The notes: generated from the letters alone by a model not told the origin. 22,252 bases of DNA from JAJUFS01 sp964599565 (GCA_964599565.1 CAZRFE010000040.1:1-22252); one strand, 5' to 3'; positions 6,026 to 13,230 are shown, counted from the stretch's first letter. Numbers and translations: made by a program.

Positions 6026-7327
6026 CTATTGCTGTCTTGCGAGTGCGCGCAGGCGTTCCTTGGAAAGGCTCAACGCAAGGCCCGCGTTCCTGCCGGCAAG
6101 CGTTGCGACACGATACTCCGCTGCCGTCCCGAGAATCAGCGAACTCTCCGCAACGTCCAGGCCATAGTCCTGCGCGAGCCACTGGACCATGCCGGCGGTC
6201 GCGGCGCGAAGCGCGTCATCAAGCGAGCCGGCCTGGCCGATCACTGTCAGTTTGCTGTCGGACTCCACGCGCGGCGTGGCAATCCGTCGCGCGGGCAGAA
6301 CGTCGACGCTGAACTCCACGTCGAGCGACGTCTCCAGCGCCCACTGCGTTGTCTCGCCGTCGCCTTGCAGCGCATGGCCGTCGCCGAGATACAGCAGCGC
6401 GCCGGGCTGGAAGACGGGGAGGTACACTGTCACGCCTTCCACGATGCCGTTGTAATCCATGTTGCCGCCGAAGCGGCCGGTGTCACCCGTCGATGCCGGC
6501 GCGAAGCCGAAGTCCGGTGCAACGCCGATGCCGCCCAGCATCGGCCGCAACGGCACGCTGTAGTCCTTCAGCCGCTCCGGCGGATTTTCGAGCCGCGCGA
6601 CGCCGTTTTCGCGGTCCAGTTGCCAGCGCACGCGCTTTCCCAGTCCATCGGCGTGCGCGGCGAGCGCGGCTGTTTTCGCGCGAGCGACGATGTCGATGAG
6701 ACTGTCCGCGTAGTCGCGGTTCAAACGAAGCCGGCGGATGTGCACGGCTAGCACGTCACCCGGTTCTGCACCGGCGATGAAGAAGGGGCCGGTCTGCGGG
6801 TTGCCGTAGAGCGCGCGCGTCCTGCCATGTTCATCGACGCCGCCGGAATCGATCGTGCGGGTTGCGACGATATCGCCCGGCCAGATCACCATCACCGGGT
6901 CGCGATGCGCGGTGAATTCGTTCGAGAAGCCTTCCGGTTCCAGCACGCGCCGCATCGGACCCGATGGCGCATCGGGCAGCCGGCGCCCGTGAAAGTCGTG
7001 TCGCGCGCGGGCATCGCGGTCGTTGGTGTCCGGGAAATCCGCGTGACCGCGCATCGCATCCGCGGTGATTTCACCCGTGAAGTGGTAGTGCTCGCCGTGA
7101 CTGTCGGTCGCGGTGAACGCTATCTGCTTGCCGTCGTGCTGGCCCATCAGCGGCCAGTCGCCCAGCGCTCCCGTCAGCGTGTCGCCGGCGCGCTCGAGCG
7201 TGAGCGTGCGGTATTCGGCGTTGCCCCAGCGGTCGATCGACAGGAGCCAGCTCTGCGGCGTCGCCGCGTGCAGCGGGAACGCGGTGAATCCAGCGGCGGC
7301 AATGAACAGGCGATGCAGCAGTTGCAT
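6026..7327 (-). CDS. Secreted acetamidase/formamidase family protein
   Basis: About 433 residues from the ATG at 7327, chosen because GGAGA lies just upstream and the product then begins with a clean signal peptide ending near LHA-AT. An upstream ATG at 7366 is in frame but would bury the signal. Residues of about 115-430 match the FmdA/AmdA amidase family: a VMVIWPGDIVATRTIDSGG strand early on, a GPFFIAGAEPGDVLAVHI segment, and the GRFGGNMDYNGIVEGVTVYLPVF and GALLYLGDGHALQGDGE stretches that build the active site. The family hydrolyses short-chain amides such as formamide and acetamide to acid and ammonia. Residues of about 22-110 are an added beta-rich domain not found in cytoplasmic members. 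The exported location suggests that the substrate is met in the periplasm; the exact substrate is unknown. Confidence 0.85.
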   Translation of the reverse strand: MQLLHRLFIAAAGFTAFPLHAATPQSWLLSIDRWGNAEYRTLTLERAGDTLTGALGDWPLMGQHDGKQIAFTATDSHGEHYHFTGEITADAMRGHADFPDTNDRDARARHDFHGRRLPDAPSGPMRRVLEPEGFSNEFTAHRDPVMVIWPGDIVATRTIDSGGVDEHGRTRALYGNPQTGPFFIAGAEPGDVLAVHIRRLRLNRDYADSLIDIVARAKTAALAAHADGLGKRVRWQLDRENGVARLENPPERLKDYSVPLRPMLGGIGVAPDFGFAPASTGDTGRFGGNMDYNGIVEGVTVYLPVFQPGALLYLGDGHALQGDGETTQWALETSLDVEFSVDVLPARRIATPRVESDSKLTVIGQAGSLDDALRAATAGMVQWLAQDYGLDVAESSLILGTAAEYRVATLAGRNAGLALSLSKERLRALARQQ

Positions 7328-7513
7328 GAGTTTCTCCGGCAAAGGTGATTCACGGTGCGAGGGCATACACTGGAAGATGCAGCGCGGAGCGGTTTGGTTG
7401 CATGCCAGCCGCCGGCATGTTTAAAAGTCTCGATCGCAAACACGGCGAGGTCGTCGGGGATGCGAGATCGAGGCATGACTGCACCTCGATGGAATATTTC
7501 TTAAGGAGCAATC

Positions 7514-8236
7514 ATGCAACAGAAACTCGCGGTCCTCCTGCTGTCATTCGCCGCGGCTGGCTGTGTGGCAATTTCCGGCGCACTCGGTGTGGAGCATGCG
7601 CATGCAACCGCAGCGCCAGCGAATGCGCTGGACGTTTCACTGCGCGACAAACTGATCGCGATGCTCGAAGCGGACCAGGCAGCGCGGCAGGTCGTCGTCG
7701 ACCTCATGAAGAATGACGCGGATCCGCAATCCGCGAACGTGCGGCGCGCACACGCCGCCGTCAATGACGTCGACGAGAAGAACACGCAGCACCTGGTGCA
7801 GCTCATCGAGAGACACGGCTGGCCGACATCGGCGAGAGTCGGCCAGGAGGGAGCAAACGCGGCCTTCATCATCGCGCAGCATGCGACGCACGACCCCGCA
7901 TTCCAGAAAAGGTATCTCGAGTTCCTGGAGCAGGAGTATCGGACGCGCGGCGTCGCGGGGCAGGCCGTGGCCCTGTTGTCCGACCGTATCCGCCTGCGGG
8001 AAGGCAAGCCGCAACGCTATGGTACGCAGGCGGTCATCAGGAACGGGCAGCTGGTGTTCCCTGGCCTCGAGGACAGGCAGGCCGTGGACGCGCGCCGTGC
8101 GGAGTTCGGATTGCCGCCGCTCGCCGAGTACGAGGCGATGCTTCGTGAAGCGTACGGCCTGCCACCGGCCGCTGCAGACGGCTGCGGCGATTGTGAAGAT
8201 GAGGATGAACAGGTGCAGGAAAAGAAAGGTCGCTGA
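7514..8236 (+). CDS. DUF6624-like exported protein
   Basis: 240 residues with AAGGAG well placed before the ATG. The N-terminus is a signal sequence with a possible lipobox (AAGC, Cys at about residue 17), so it may be a lipoprotein. The central region (about 60-180) matches DUF6624-type proteins: a DVDEKNTQHLVQLIERHGWPT helix and turn, HDPAFQKRYLEFLEQ, and DRIRLREGKPQRYGTQ near its end. These domains are of unknown function and often occur beside surface or toxin-like proteins. The tail is odd: GCGDC (C224, C227) is followed by an acidic run and a basic end, which could be a metal-binding or redox pair. An inverted repeat CATGCC/GGCATG sits at 7401-7419 upstream. Next to it is a ~220-bp gap with no gene. 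Confidence 0.75.
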   Translation: MQQKLAVLLLSFAAAGCVAISGALGVEHAHATAAPANALDVSLRDKLIAMLEADQAARQVVVDLMKNDADPQSANVRRAHAAVNDVDEKNTQHLVQLIERHGWPTSARVGQEGANAAFIIAQHATHDPAFQKRYLEFLEQEYRTRGVAGQAVALLSDRIRLREGKPQRYGTQAVIRNGQLVFPGLEDRQAVDARRAEFGLPPLAEYEAMLREAYGLPPAAADGCGDCEDEDEQVQEKKGR

Positions 8237-8456
8237 CCGTTCGGCATTGAGGGCGAGCGCCGCCGCTTGTCATCGCGGCGTGCAGAAAACGGCATTGACC
8301 CGCTGCACCGGTTTTTTATTGCACTGGTGTCGATTCCCGGCCCGCCGGTTCGTCGTGGCTGTACAGGGCGGCGAAAGCCGCGCGGATGCGCAACCTGCAC
8401 CGACGGCGCAGGTTTCGCATGCAATGCTTCACGTGATTCCTGCAAGGAGAAGAGTG

Positions 8457-8942
8457 ATGAACAAACCCGCAAAGAACACGATCTGCCTCTGGTACAACGG
8501 CGACGCGGAAGAAGCGGCGCGGTTCTACGCCGAGACCTTTCCCGATTCGTCCGTCGATGCCGTGCATCGCGCACCGGCAGACTATCCGTCCGGGAAGGAA
8601 GGCGATGTATTGACCGTCGAGTTCACGGTGATGGGCATTCCGTGCGTCGGGCTCAACGGCGGACCGGCGTTCAGGCACAGCGAAGCGTTTTCATTCCAGG
8701 TCGCAACGGCCGACCAGGCGGAAACGGATCGCTACTGGAACGCGATTGTCGGCAACGGCGGCGAGGAAAGCGTCTGCGGCTGGTGCAAGGACAAGTGGGG
8801 ATTGTCGTGGCAGATATCGCCGGTCGTGTTGCTTGAGGCGGTCGCGAATCCCGACCCTGCCGTCGCCAGGCGTGCATTCAATGCCATGATGGAGATGGGC
8901 AAGATCGATATCGCCGCCATCGAGGCGGCGGTGCGCGGCTGA
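8457..8942 (+). CDS. VOC family protein, PhnB/3-dmu-9_3-mt type
   Basis: 161 residues from the ATG at 8457, set by AAGGAG eight bases upstream. The frame is open much further upstream, but that part has no coding character. The start NTICLWYNGDAEEAARFYAETFPDS is the hallmark of the 3-dmu-9_3-mt branch of the vicinal oxygen chelate superfamily, and the GWCKDKWGLSWQISPVVL segment closes the core. The C-terminal ~25 residues (AVARRAFNAMMEMGKIDIAAIEAA) match the usual tail of this group. Despite the family name it lacks methyltransferase motifs; most members are uncharacterised metal-binding or bleomycin-resistance-like proteins of the cytoplasm. It is the first gene of a five-gene plus-strand run to 11049. 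A hairpin follows at 8953. Confidence 0.88.
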   Translation: MNKPAKNTICLWYNGDAEEAARFYAETFPDSSVDAVHRAPADYPSGKEGDVLTVEFTVMGIPCVGLNGGPAFRHSEAFSFQVATADQAETDRYWNAIVGNGGEESVCGWCKDKWGLSWQISPVVLLEAVANPDPAVARRAFNAMMEMGKIDIAAIEAAVRG

Positions 8943-8952
8943 GTCTTCGGGC

Positions 8953-8979
8953 GCAGGTCCCGCCTTGAGCGGGACCTGC
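8953..8979. terminator. GC-rich hairpin after the VOC gene
   Basis: GCAGGTCCCGC and GCGGGACCTGC form a perfect 11-base-pair stem around a five-base loop, ten bases past the VOC stop. There is no T tract, so it may act as an RNA-stabilising structure or a partial terminator between the VOC and DUF2200 genes rather than a full stop. Confidence 0.45.
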
Positions 8980-9004
8980 CCGCCATCTCCCGCACGAGGC
9001 AGGC

Positions 9005-9355
9005 ATGAGCAGGCACCGCATCTACACGACGAGTTTCGCAAGCGTCTATCCGCATTACATCGCGAAGGCGGAGAAGAAAGGACGCACGAAGGATGAAGTG
9101 GATGAAATCATCCGCTGGCTGACGGGCTACAGCCAGGAAGGGCTGGAAGCGCTGCTGGAAGACCGGACGGACATCGAAACCCTTTTTGCACAGGCTCCGC
9201 GAATGAATCCCTCGCGCGCGTTGATCAAGGGCGTGGTCTGCGGCATACGCGTGGAAGACATCGAAGAACCGCTGATGCGCGAGATCCGCTACATGGACAA
9301 GCTGATCGACGAACTGGCGAAAGGCAAGGCGATGGAAAAGATCCTGCGCAAGTGA
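9005..9355 (+). CDS. DUF2200 domain protein
   Basis: 116 residues, the usual length for DUF2200 proteins. The family pattern is clear: an opening RIYTTSFASVYPHYIAKAEKKGRTKDEVDEI, a central WLTGYSQEGLEALL, and the closing GIRVEDIEEPLMREIRYMDKLIDELAKGKAMEKIL. The fold is probably all-helical. The function is unknown; the lack of a signal peptide places it in the cytoplasm. GAGGCAGG precedes the ATG. It lies 62 bases after the VOC gene, beyond the hairpin, and 40 bases before the GNAT gene on the same strand, so it could be co-transcribed with them. Nothing is broken or unusual. Confidence 0.88.
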   Translation: MSRHRIYTTSFASVYPHYIAKAEKKGRTKDEVDEIIRWLTGYSQEGLEALLEDRTDIETLFAQAPRMNPSRALIKGVVCGIRVEDIEEPLMREIRYMDKLIDELAKGKAMEKILRK

Positions 9356-9395
9356 CGATCCGCATGCTGCATCCTTTTTTCCTGGAATTTCATCC

Positions 9396-9920
9396 ATGAC
9401 GAACGTTGATTTACCGGCCATCCGCCGCGCGGCGGCGGACGATGCCGCCACGCTCGCGGCGCTGAGCGCGGCGACATTCACCGAAAGCTTCGGGCATCTG
9501 TATCCCCGCGAAGATCTGCAGGCCTTTCTCGCCGAGTTTCATTCGGTCGGAAGATGGGAGCGAACGCTTGCCGATCCATCGCGCGCAGCCTGGGTTGCCG
9601 AACAAATGCCTGGTGCGCCAATCGGTTTCATCGCAGCCGGTCCATGCAAGCTCCCCGTCGAGAACTGCGAGCCGGCGGCGGGCGAAATCCACATGCTCTA
9701 TGTGCTCGCGCGCCATCACAACCTGCGTCTCGGCTCGCGCCTCATGGAGACCGGCCTCGCATGGCTCGACGCGCAAGGCCGCGCGCCGCTTTACATCAGC
9801 GTATGGTCCGAGAATTACGGTGCGCAGCGTTTCTATGCGCGCTACGGGTTCAGCACGTTCGGTGAATACGGGTTTCGGGTCGGCCAGCAGGTGGATCGCG
9901 AATTCATCCTGAAGCGGTGA
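9396..9920 (+). CDS. GNAT family N-acetyltransferase
   Basis: 174 residues, a typical single GNAT domain. It opens with the IRRAAADDAATLAALSAATFTESF beta-alpha unit. Motif A follows at about residues 103-128: MLYVLARHHNLRLGSRLMETGLAWL, with an R/H-x-x-x-x-G pyrophosphate loop slightly degenerate from Q/R-x-x-G-x-G/A. The C-terminal VWSENYGAQRFYARYGFSTFGEYGFRVG is the motif B region with the FY-x-x-x-GF signature. It transfers an acyl group from acyl-CoA to an amine, but the acceptor cannot be told. The ribosome binding site is weak. It is the third gene of the VOC-DUF2200-GNAT-reductase-GFA run. Confidence 0.88.
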   Translation: MTNVDLPAIRRAAADDAATLAALSAATFTESFGHLYPREDLQAFLAEFHSVGRWERTLADPSRAAWVAEQMPGAPIGFIAAGPCKLPVENCEPAAGEIHMLYVLARHHNLRLGSRLMETGLAWLDAQGRAPLYISVWSENYGAQRFYARYGFSTFGEYGFRVGQQVDREFILKR

Positions 9921-9979
9921 TGTGATTGCGCCCTGCTAACCGCGGCGTTCCGGCGAATGCCGCAAAGGAGAAACAGCCC

Positions 9980-10645
9980 ATGTCAAAGCTGCGCGTGAAC
10001 TGCTTTTCGATATCGCTCGACGGTTTTGGCGCCGGTGCGAACCAGGGCGTTGAAAATCCGCTCGGCGAAGGCGGCGAGACACTGCACGAATGGTTCGTTC
10101 CGACACGCACGTTCCAGAAGATGCACGGGCGCGACGGTGGCGTGGTGGGCGTGGACGACGAGTTCGCGGCGCGAATGGCCGGGAATGCCGGTGCGTGGAT
10201 CATGGGCAGGAACATGTTCGGGCCGGTGCGCGGCCCGTGGTTTGATGACAACCGGCCGGACGAAGACTGGAAGGGATGGTGGGGAGACAACCCGCCGTAT
10301 CACTGCCCGGTCTTCGTGCTCACGCACCATGCGCATGAACCGGTCGTCATGGCAGGCGGCACGACGTTTCACTTCGTGACGGACGGCATCGAAGCGGCGC
10401 TCGCGCGTGCCGTCGACGCGGCCGGCGGCAAGGACGTGGTGCTCGGCGGCGGTGTTTCGACCGTGCGGCAATACCTGCGCGCGGGGCTGATCGACGAGAT
10501 GCATGTTGCGATCGCGCCCGTGCTGCTCGGCGCCGGCGAACACCTTTTTGCAGGCATCGATGTGCCCGGTCTCGGCTATCAGTGCACCGAGCATGTTCCG
10601 ACGGAGAACGCGACGCACGTTGTTTTCACAAGGAGCGGAAGATGA
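9980..10645 (+). CDS. Dihydrofolate reductase-like protein, RibD C-terminal family
   Basis: 221 residues from the ATG at 9980, fixed by AAGGAG ten bases upstream; an in-frame ATG at 9926 lacks one. It belongs to the RibD_C/DHFR-like reductase family: the opening LRVNCFSISLDGFGAG strand and loop, AGAWIMGRNMFGPVRGPW (NADPH pocket region), and the GGKDVVLGGGVSTVRQYLRAGLIDEMHVAIAPVLLGAGEHLF segment with its Gly-rich dinucleotide loop. Members are NAD(P)H-dependent reductases; the role in riboflavin synthesis is unlikely here because the deaminase half and other rib genes are absent. Its stop overlaps the start of the next gene (ATGA), so the two are translationally coupled. Confidence 0.88.
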   Translation: MSKLRVNCFSISLDGFGAGANQGVENPLGEGGETLHEWFVPTRTFQKMHGRDGGVVGVDDEFAARMAGNAGAWIMGRNMFGPVRGPWFDDNRPDEDWKGWWGDNPPYHCPVFVLTHHAHEPVVMAGGTTFHFVTDGIEAALARAVDAAGGKDVVLGGGVSTVRQYLRAGLIDEMHVAIAPVLLGAGEHLFAGIDVPGLGYQCTEHVPTENATHVVFTRSGR

Positions 10646-11049
10646 AGAACACGTACGCAGGTTCCTGTCTTTGCGGCGAAGTGCGGTTTGAAGTTCGCGG
10701 AGACTTCGAGCAGTTCTTTCTCTGCCACTGCGGGCGTTGCCGGAAGGACACGGGATCTGCGCACGCCGCGAACCTTTTTTCATCCACCGCAACACTGCGC
10801 TGGATATCCGGCGAAGACAAGGCAAGGACATTTCGCGTGCCCTCGACGCGACATGAAAGAAGCTTCTGCACCACGTGCGGTTCAGCGCTTCCCGGCCTGC
10901 GGATGAATGGCGCGCTGCTCGTGGTGCCCGCCGGCAGCCTCGATGATGCGATCGACATCCGTCCCGCGGCGCACATTCTTGTCGCGAGCAGCGCGGAGTG
11001 GGATCACCACCTGGAAGACATTCCCCGCATTGACGGGCTGCCGGGTTGA
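10642..11049 (+). CDS. GFA family (glutathione-dependent formaldehyde-activating-like) protein 1
   Basis: 135 residues. The GFA/CENP-V zinc pattern is complete: C9-x-C11, then C28-x-C30-x-x-C33 and C76-x-x-C79, with a conserved GEVRFEV strand after the first pair. These proteins bind zinc; a few act on S-hydroxymethylglutathione, while most are uncharacterised. The start ATG overlaps the previous stop by four bases and is preceded by AGGAG, so co-translation with the RibD-C reductase is expected. Formaldehyde activation is only the family name; no dehydrogenase sits nearby. A second paralogue lies at 16845-17237. It is the last gene of this plus-strand run. The ~225 bases after it, up to the DUF1801 stop, hold no gene I can support. 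Confidence 0.88.
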   Translation: MKNTYAGSCLCGEVRFEVRGDFEQFFLCHCGRCRKDTGSAHAANLFSSTATLRWISGEDKARTFRVPSTRHERSFCTTCGSALPGLRMNGALLVVPAGSLDDAIDIRPAAHILVASSAEWDHHLEDIPRIDGLPG

Positions 11050-11275
11050 AGGCTGTCCGCCGGGAGACCGAAGATGCAGCAGGACGAACTGATCGCCAGC
11101 GCCGGCAGGCGGTCGCGAGGTTCCCGCTTCTGCCCGGCGACATTGAAGCCATCATCGCATCGGGGCGGGTTCGAGAACCCGGTGCGGTTTTTCCATGCAG
11201 CGCTCATGCGAGGCCGTCTTCCACGGACCATTCGAGTGCCGCGCGCCTTGCGTGGTGATGACAGCCAGGTGACTC

Positions 11276-12157
11276 CTACATTCTTTCTCCCGGCAGCCGG
11301 CTCGCCTGCTTCACCCAGCGGGTGAACTGCGCTTCATCGAACGGTTCGTTCTCGGTGATGTGAAAGTAGCGGACTTCCTTGTGTTTCGATTCAACGGGCG
11401 GAACGGGATCGAGCGATGTGCCGCGAAAGAACGTGACCTTGATGTATTTCGTGAAGCAGTGAAAGGAAACAAACCAGCTGTCCTTTTCCTTGCCATAGAA
11501 CGGCGTGTTCCACTTCACGGCCTTGTGCACCTTCGGGACGGCGCGCTCGATGAGCGCATCCAGGCGGCGGCCGATGTCGCGCTTCCAGCCCGGCATCGCG
11601 GCGATGTACGCCTGCACGGGTTCATCGCCGTAGCCTTTCGGAATCTGCGGATTGCCGCCGGAGAGAAGTTTCGGCTTTGCCGCCGCCGACGTGCGCTTGC
11701 TCCCGGCATTCAGCGCGACTGCCGCGCGCACGAGTTTGCCGAGTGCGGGCTCGTCGATGGTGTCGTCTTCGCGGATGTCGATCGCGCGCCGCGCATTTCC
11801 ATCGAGGCTCGCGTTGAAAAGGCCTGATGGATCCTTCAGCGTCGCGCCCTTCGCGAACGTGAGCTTCACCTTGTCCTTGTAGATTTCGCCGGTGCAGATG
11901 ATGCCGTTTCGCGTCCACGTCGGTACGCCGCGCGGATTCGACGGCTTGCGCCATTTCACTTCCTCGGTGATTGCTGCATCCGCCGAGGTGATGATCCTGC
12001 GCACGCGCTTGAGCGTCTTTCCGCGCCAGTCACCGAGTTCCTTGATGCGCGCGTCGATCAGTGCGGATGCGGATTGCGCCTCGGTGGGGCTTGCGGCGGA
12101 TTTCCTTGCGGTCTTCGCCGTGGTCTTCTTCGATCTTGCGGACGTCTTGCCGGCCAT
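11276..12157 (-). CDS. Tandem DUF1801 protein
   Basis: 293 residues. After a lysine- and serine-rich tail (about residues 1-25) come two copies of the DUF1801/YdhG-like domain. The first (about 30-150) carries IKELGDWRGKTLKRVRRIITSADAAITEEVKWRKP and a KVKLTFAKGATLKDP strand pair. The second (about 175-290) carries VQAYIAAMPGWKRDIGRRLDALI, HKAVKWNTPFYG and a KYIKVTFFRGTSLDPVPP strand pair. Most members have one copy, so this is a fusion. The function is unknown; the fold is compact alpha/beta and cytoplasmic. AAGGAG precedes the ATG. It follows the two-TM gene by 12 bases and is the last gene of the arsR operon. Confidence 0.85.
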   Translation of the reverse strand: MAGKTSARSKKTTAKTARKSAASPTEAQSASALIDARIKELGDWRGKTLKRVRRIITSADAAITEEVKWRKPSNPRGVPTWTRNGIICTGEIYKDKVKLTFAKGATLKDPSGLFNASLDGNARRAIDIREDDTIDEPALGKLVRAAVALNAGSKRTSAAAKPKLLSGGNPQIPKGYGDEPVQAYIAAMPGWKRDIGRRLDALIERAVPKVHKAVKWNTPFYGKEKDSWFVSFHCFTKYIKVTFFRGTSLDPVPPVESKHKEVRYFHITENEPFDEAQFTRWVKQASRLPGERM

Positions 12158-12169
12158 CGCGTTCGCTCC

Positions 12170-12382
12170 TTATTGCTGCGTGCTGCGCGATCCGCCGATG
12201 TACGGCAGCGCGAACAGGTAAAGGCCGCTGAACAGGAGAAGGAAGAGCGGGGGCAGCGGCGAGTAGGTTATCCAGGCGGGCGGTTCTCCCTGCGTCATCG
12301 CGACGAAGTTGGCGATGACGGTCAGCGTGAAGACAATGGCCAGCCAGCGGTGTACCTGTCGAATCCATCTGTTCCAGTGCAT
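12170..12382 (-). CDS. Small two-transmembrane-helix protein
   Basis: 70 residues. Two hydrophobic segments at about 11-30 (VHRWLAIVFTLTVIANFVAM) and 43-62 (LPPLFLLLFSGLYLFALPYI) are joined by a short loop with Pro and Trp, giving a hairpin in the inner membrane. The first ten residues are rich in Trp and Arg, so the N-terminus is probably cytoplasmic. A consensus AGGAGG sits eight bases before the ATG. It lies 33 bases after the AHSA1 gene and 12 bases before the DUF1801 gene, in the same operon. I recognise no named family. It is real by ribosome binding site, membrane profile and spacing. Confidence 0.8.
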   Translation of the reverse strand: MHWNRWIRQVHRWLAIVFTLTVIANFVAMTQGEPPAWITYSPLPPLFLLLFSGLYLFALPYIGGSRSTQQ

Positions 12383-12415
12383 GGGAACCTCCTGGTTGAT
12401 GTGTTGATCGGGGCT

Positions 12416-12847
12416 TCAGCCTGTGCGTGCGGCGACCTGTTCCAGGTTCGCAAGGAACTGCTGCCAGCCGTGCTTCGCGCCGCCGAAGGCCTGCTTCTGG
12501 TCTGCGCGAAAGCCCGACTGCTCCATGCGAAGGTGCGTTCCCGCGTCCGTCGGCGTGAGCGTGAAGGTCACGACGCTTTCCAGGCGAAAGGCGGCATCGT
12601 CGTGGTTGAAGTTCCACGTGTAGGACAGCATCCGCTCGGGCTCGACGGCGAGCACCTCGCAATCCAGCACGCCGCCCCACTCGCCGCGAAGGTTGAAGCG
12701 ATGGCCCACCACGGCGCTGAAGTCGTTCTTCATCAGCCATTCTTCGATGAGATGCGGCTGCGTGAGTGCGCGCCAGAGCTTTTCCGGCGGATGGGGTATC
12801 TCCCGTTCAATCACCACGGCGCGCGTTTCGCTGTGTGCATCGTTCAT
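12416..12847 (-). CDS. AHSA1/SRPBCC domain protein
   Basis: 143 residues, a single START-like SRPBCC domain of the AHSA1 (activator of Hsp90-like) branch. The family opening IEREIPHPPEKLWRALTQPHLIEEWLM is clear, followed by GHRFNLRGEWGGVLDCEVLAVEPERMLSYTWNF and the closing helix GWQQFLANLEQVA. The fold encloses a deep hydrophobic cavity that binds a small molecule; bacterial members are mostly uncharacterised. Its start overlaps the arsR stop by four bases (ATGA), so it is translated with the regulator. ArsR next to an AHSA1 protein is a recurrent bacterial arrangement, and the AHSA1 protein may bind the compound the regulator senses; this is inference. Confidence 0.88.
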   Translation of the reverse strand: MNDAHSETRAVVIEREIPHPPEKLWRALTQPHLIEEWLMKNDFSAVVGHRFNLRGEWGGVLDCEVLAVEPERMLSYTWNFNHDDAAFRLESVVTFTLTPTDAGTHLRMEQSGFRADQKQAFGGAKHGWQQFLANLEQVAARTG

Positions 12848-13167
12848 TGATCCATCCTTTTCAGCAGGTCTTCGAGGTGGTCGAACCGCTTCTCCCAGAA
12901 GCCGGCCATTTCACGCGTCCAGTCGAGCAGCGGAACCAGTGCGCGGACCTCGGCGCGATAGTGCGTCTGGCGGCCTTCCTGTCGGTCGCTCACGAGTCCC
13001 GCCCGGCGAAGAACCCCAAGATGCTTCGAGACCGCAGGCTGCGAAATGCCGGCGTCGGCCGTGAGCGCCCCGACCGTCTGCTCGCCGTCGCGGCACAGGC
13101 GCTCGAACAGCGCCCGGCGCGTGGGGTCGGCGAGTGTCCGGAAGAGTGTGTCGCGCGGGTTCGGCAT
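12844..13167 (-). CDS. ArsR family transcriptional regulator 1
   Basis: About 107 residues from the ATG at 13167; an ATG at 13185 is in frame, but it would lie within a predicted operator and only ~10 bases from the predicted transcript start. The winged-helix domain reads DTLFRTLADPTRRALFERLCRDGEQTVGALT, then the recognition helix region ISQPAVSKHLGVLRRAGLVSDRQEGRQTHYRAE. There is no CxC metal-binding motif, so this is not an arsenic- or metal-type ArsR; it belongs to the branch paired with AHSA1 proteins, whose ligands are generally unknown. The C-terminal helix (residues of about 75-107) probably gives the dimer contact. Two dyads at its promoter suggest self-repression. Confidence 0.88.
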   Translation of the reverse strand: MPNPRDTLFRTLADPTRRALFERLCRDGEQTVGALTADAGISQPAVSKHLGVLRRAGLVSDRQEGRQTHYRAEVRALVPLLDWTREMAGFWEKRFDHLEDLLKRMDQ

Positions 13168-13176
13168 GGTGTATTG

Positions 13177-13192
13177 ATAACCCATTGGTTAT
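13177..13192. promoter_or_regulatory. ArsR operator, proximal dyad
   Basis: ATAACC-CATT-GGTTAT is a perfect 6+4+6 inverted repeat. It lies just downstream of the predicted arsR transcription start (about +3 to +18). The same half-site recurs 27 bases further upstream, which argues for a protein-bound operator rather than chance. Confidence 0.6.
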
Positions 13193-13201
13193 GGGATGGA
13201 T

Positions 13202-13230
13202 ATATAACCATCGGGCTATGCATGAGTCAA
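13202..13230 (-). promoter_or_regulatory. Sigma70 promoter of the arsR operon
   Basis: On the minus strand, TTGACT (13230-13225), a 17-base spacer and TTATAT (13207-13202). Spacing is ideal and the hexamers are close to consensus. A predicted dyad overlaps the -10 element and part of the spacer, so a bound repressor would exclude RNA polymerase. This places the start near 13195. Confidence 0.65.
13204..13219. promoter_or_regulatory. ArsR operator, distal dyad
   Basis: ATAACC-ATCG-GGCTAT is the same 6+4+6 layout as 13177-13192 with one mismatch in the right arm. Centre-to-centre distance is 27 bases. It overlaps the -10 element and spacer of the arsR promoter. Confidence 0.55.

Noticed and set aside
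6023..6751. 242-codon plus-strand frame
   Set aside because: Antisense to the amidase 3' half; no domain and no ribosome binding site.
9983..11155. 390-codon minus-strand open frame
   Set aside because: It runs antisense through the RibD-C reductase and GFA genes, both of which have clear family motifs and ribosome binding sites. No motif is recognisable in the minus frame.
11164..11192. GGTTCGAGAACC stem followed by a T run, resembling a tRNA T-arm or a terminator
   Set aside because: No acceptor stem, D-arm or anticodon arm surrounds it, so it is not a tRNA. As a terminator the stem is only six base pairs and the T run starts seven bases later; too weak to call.
11074..11325. 83-codon plus-strand frame after GFA protein 1
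   Set aside because: The product is Arg/Pro/Ser-rich without a recognisable segment, the start lacks a ribosome binding site, and it runs into the DUF1801 3' end.
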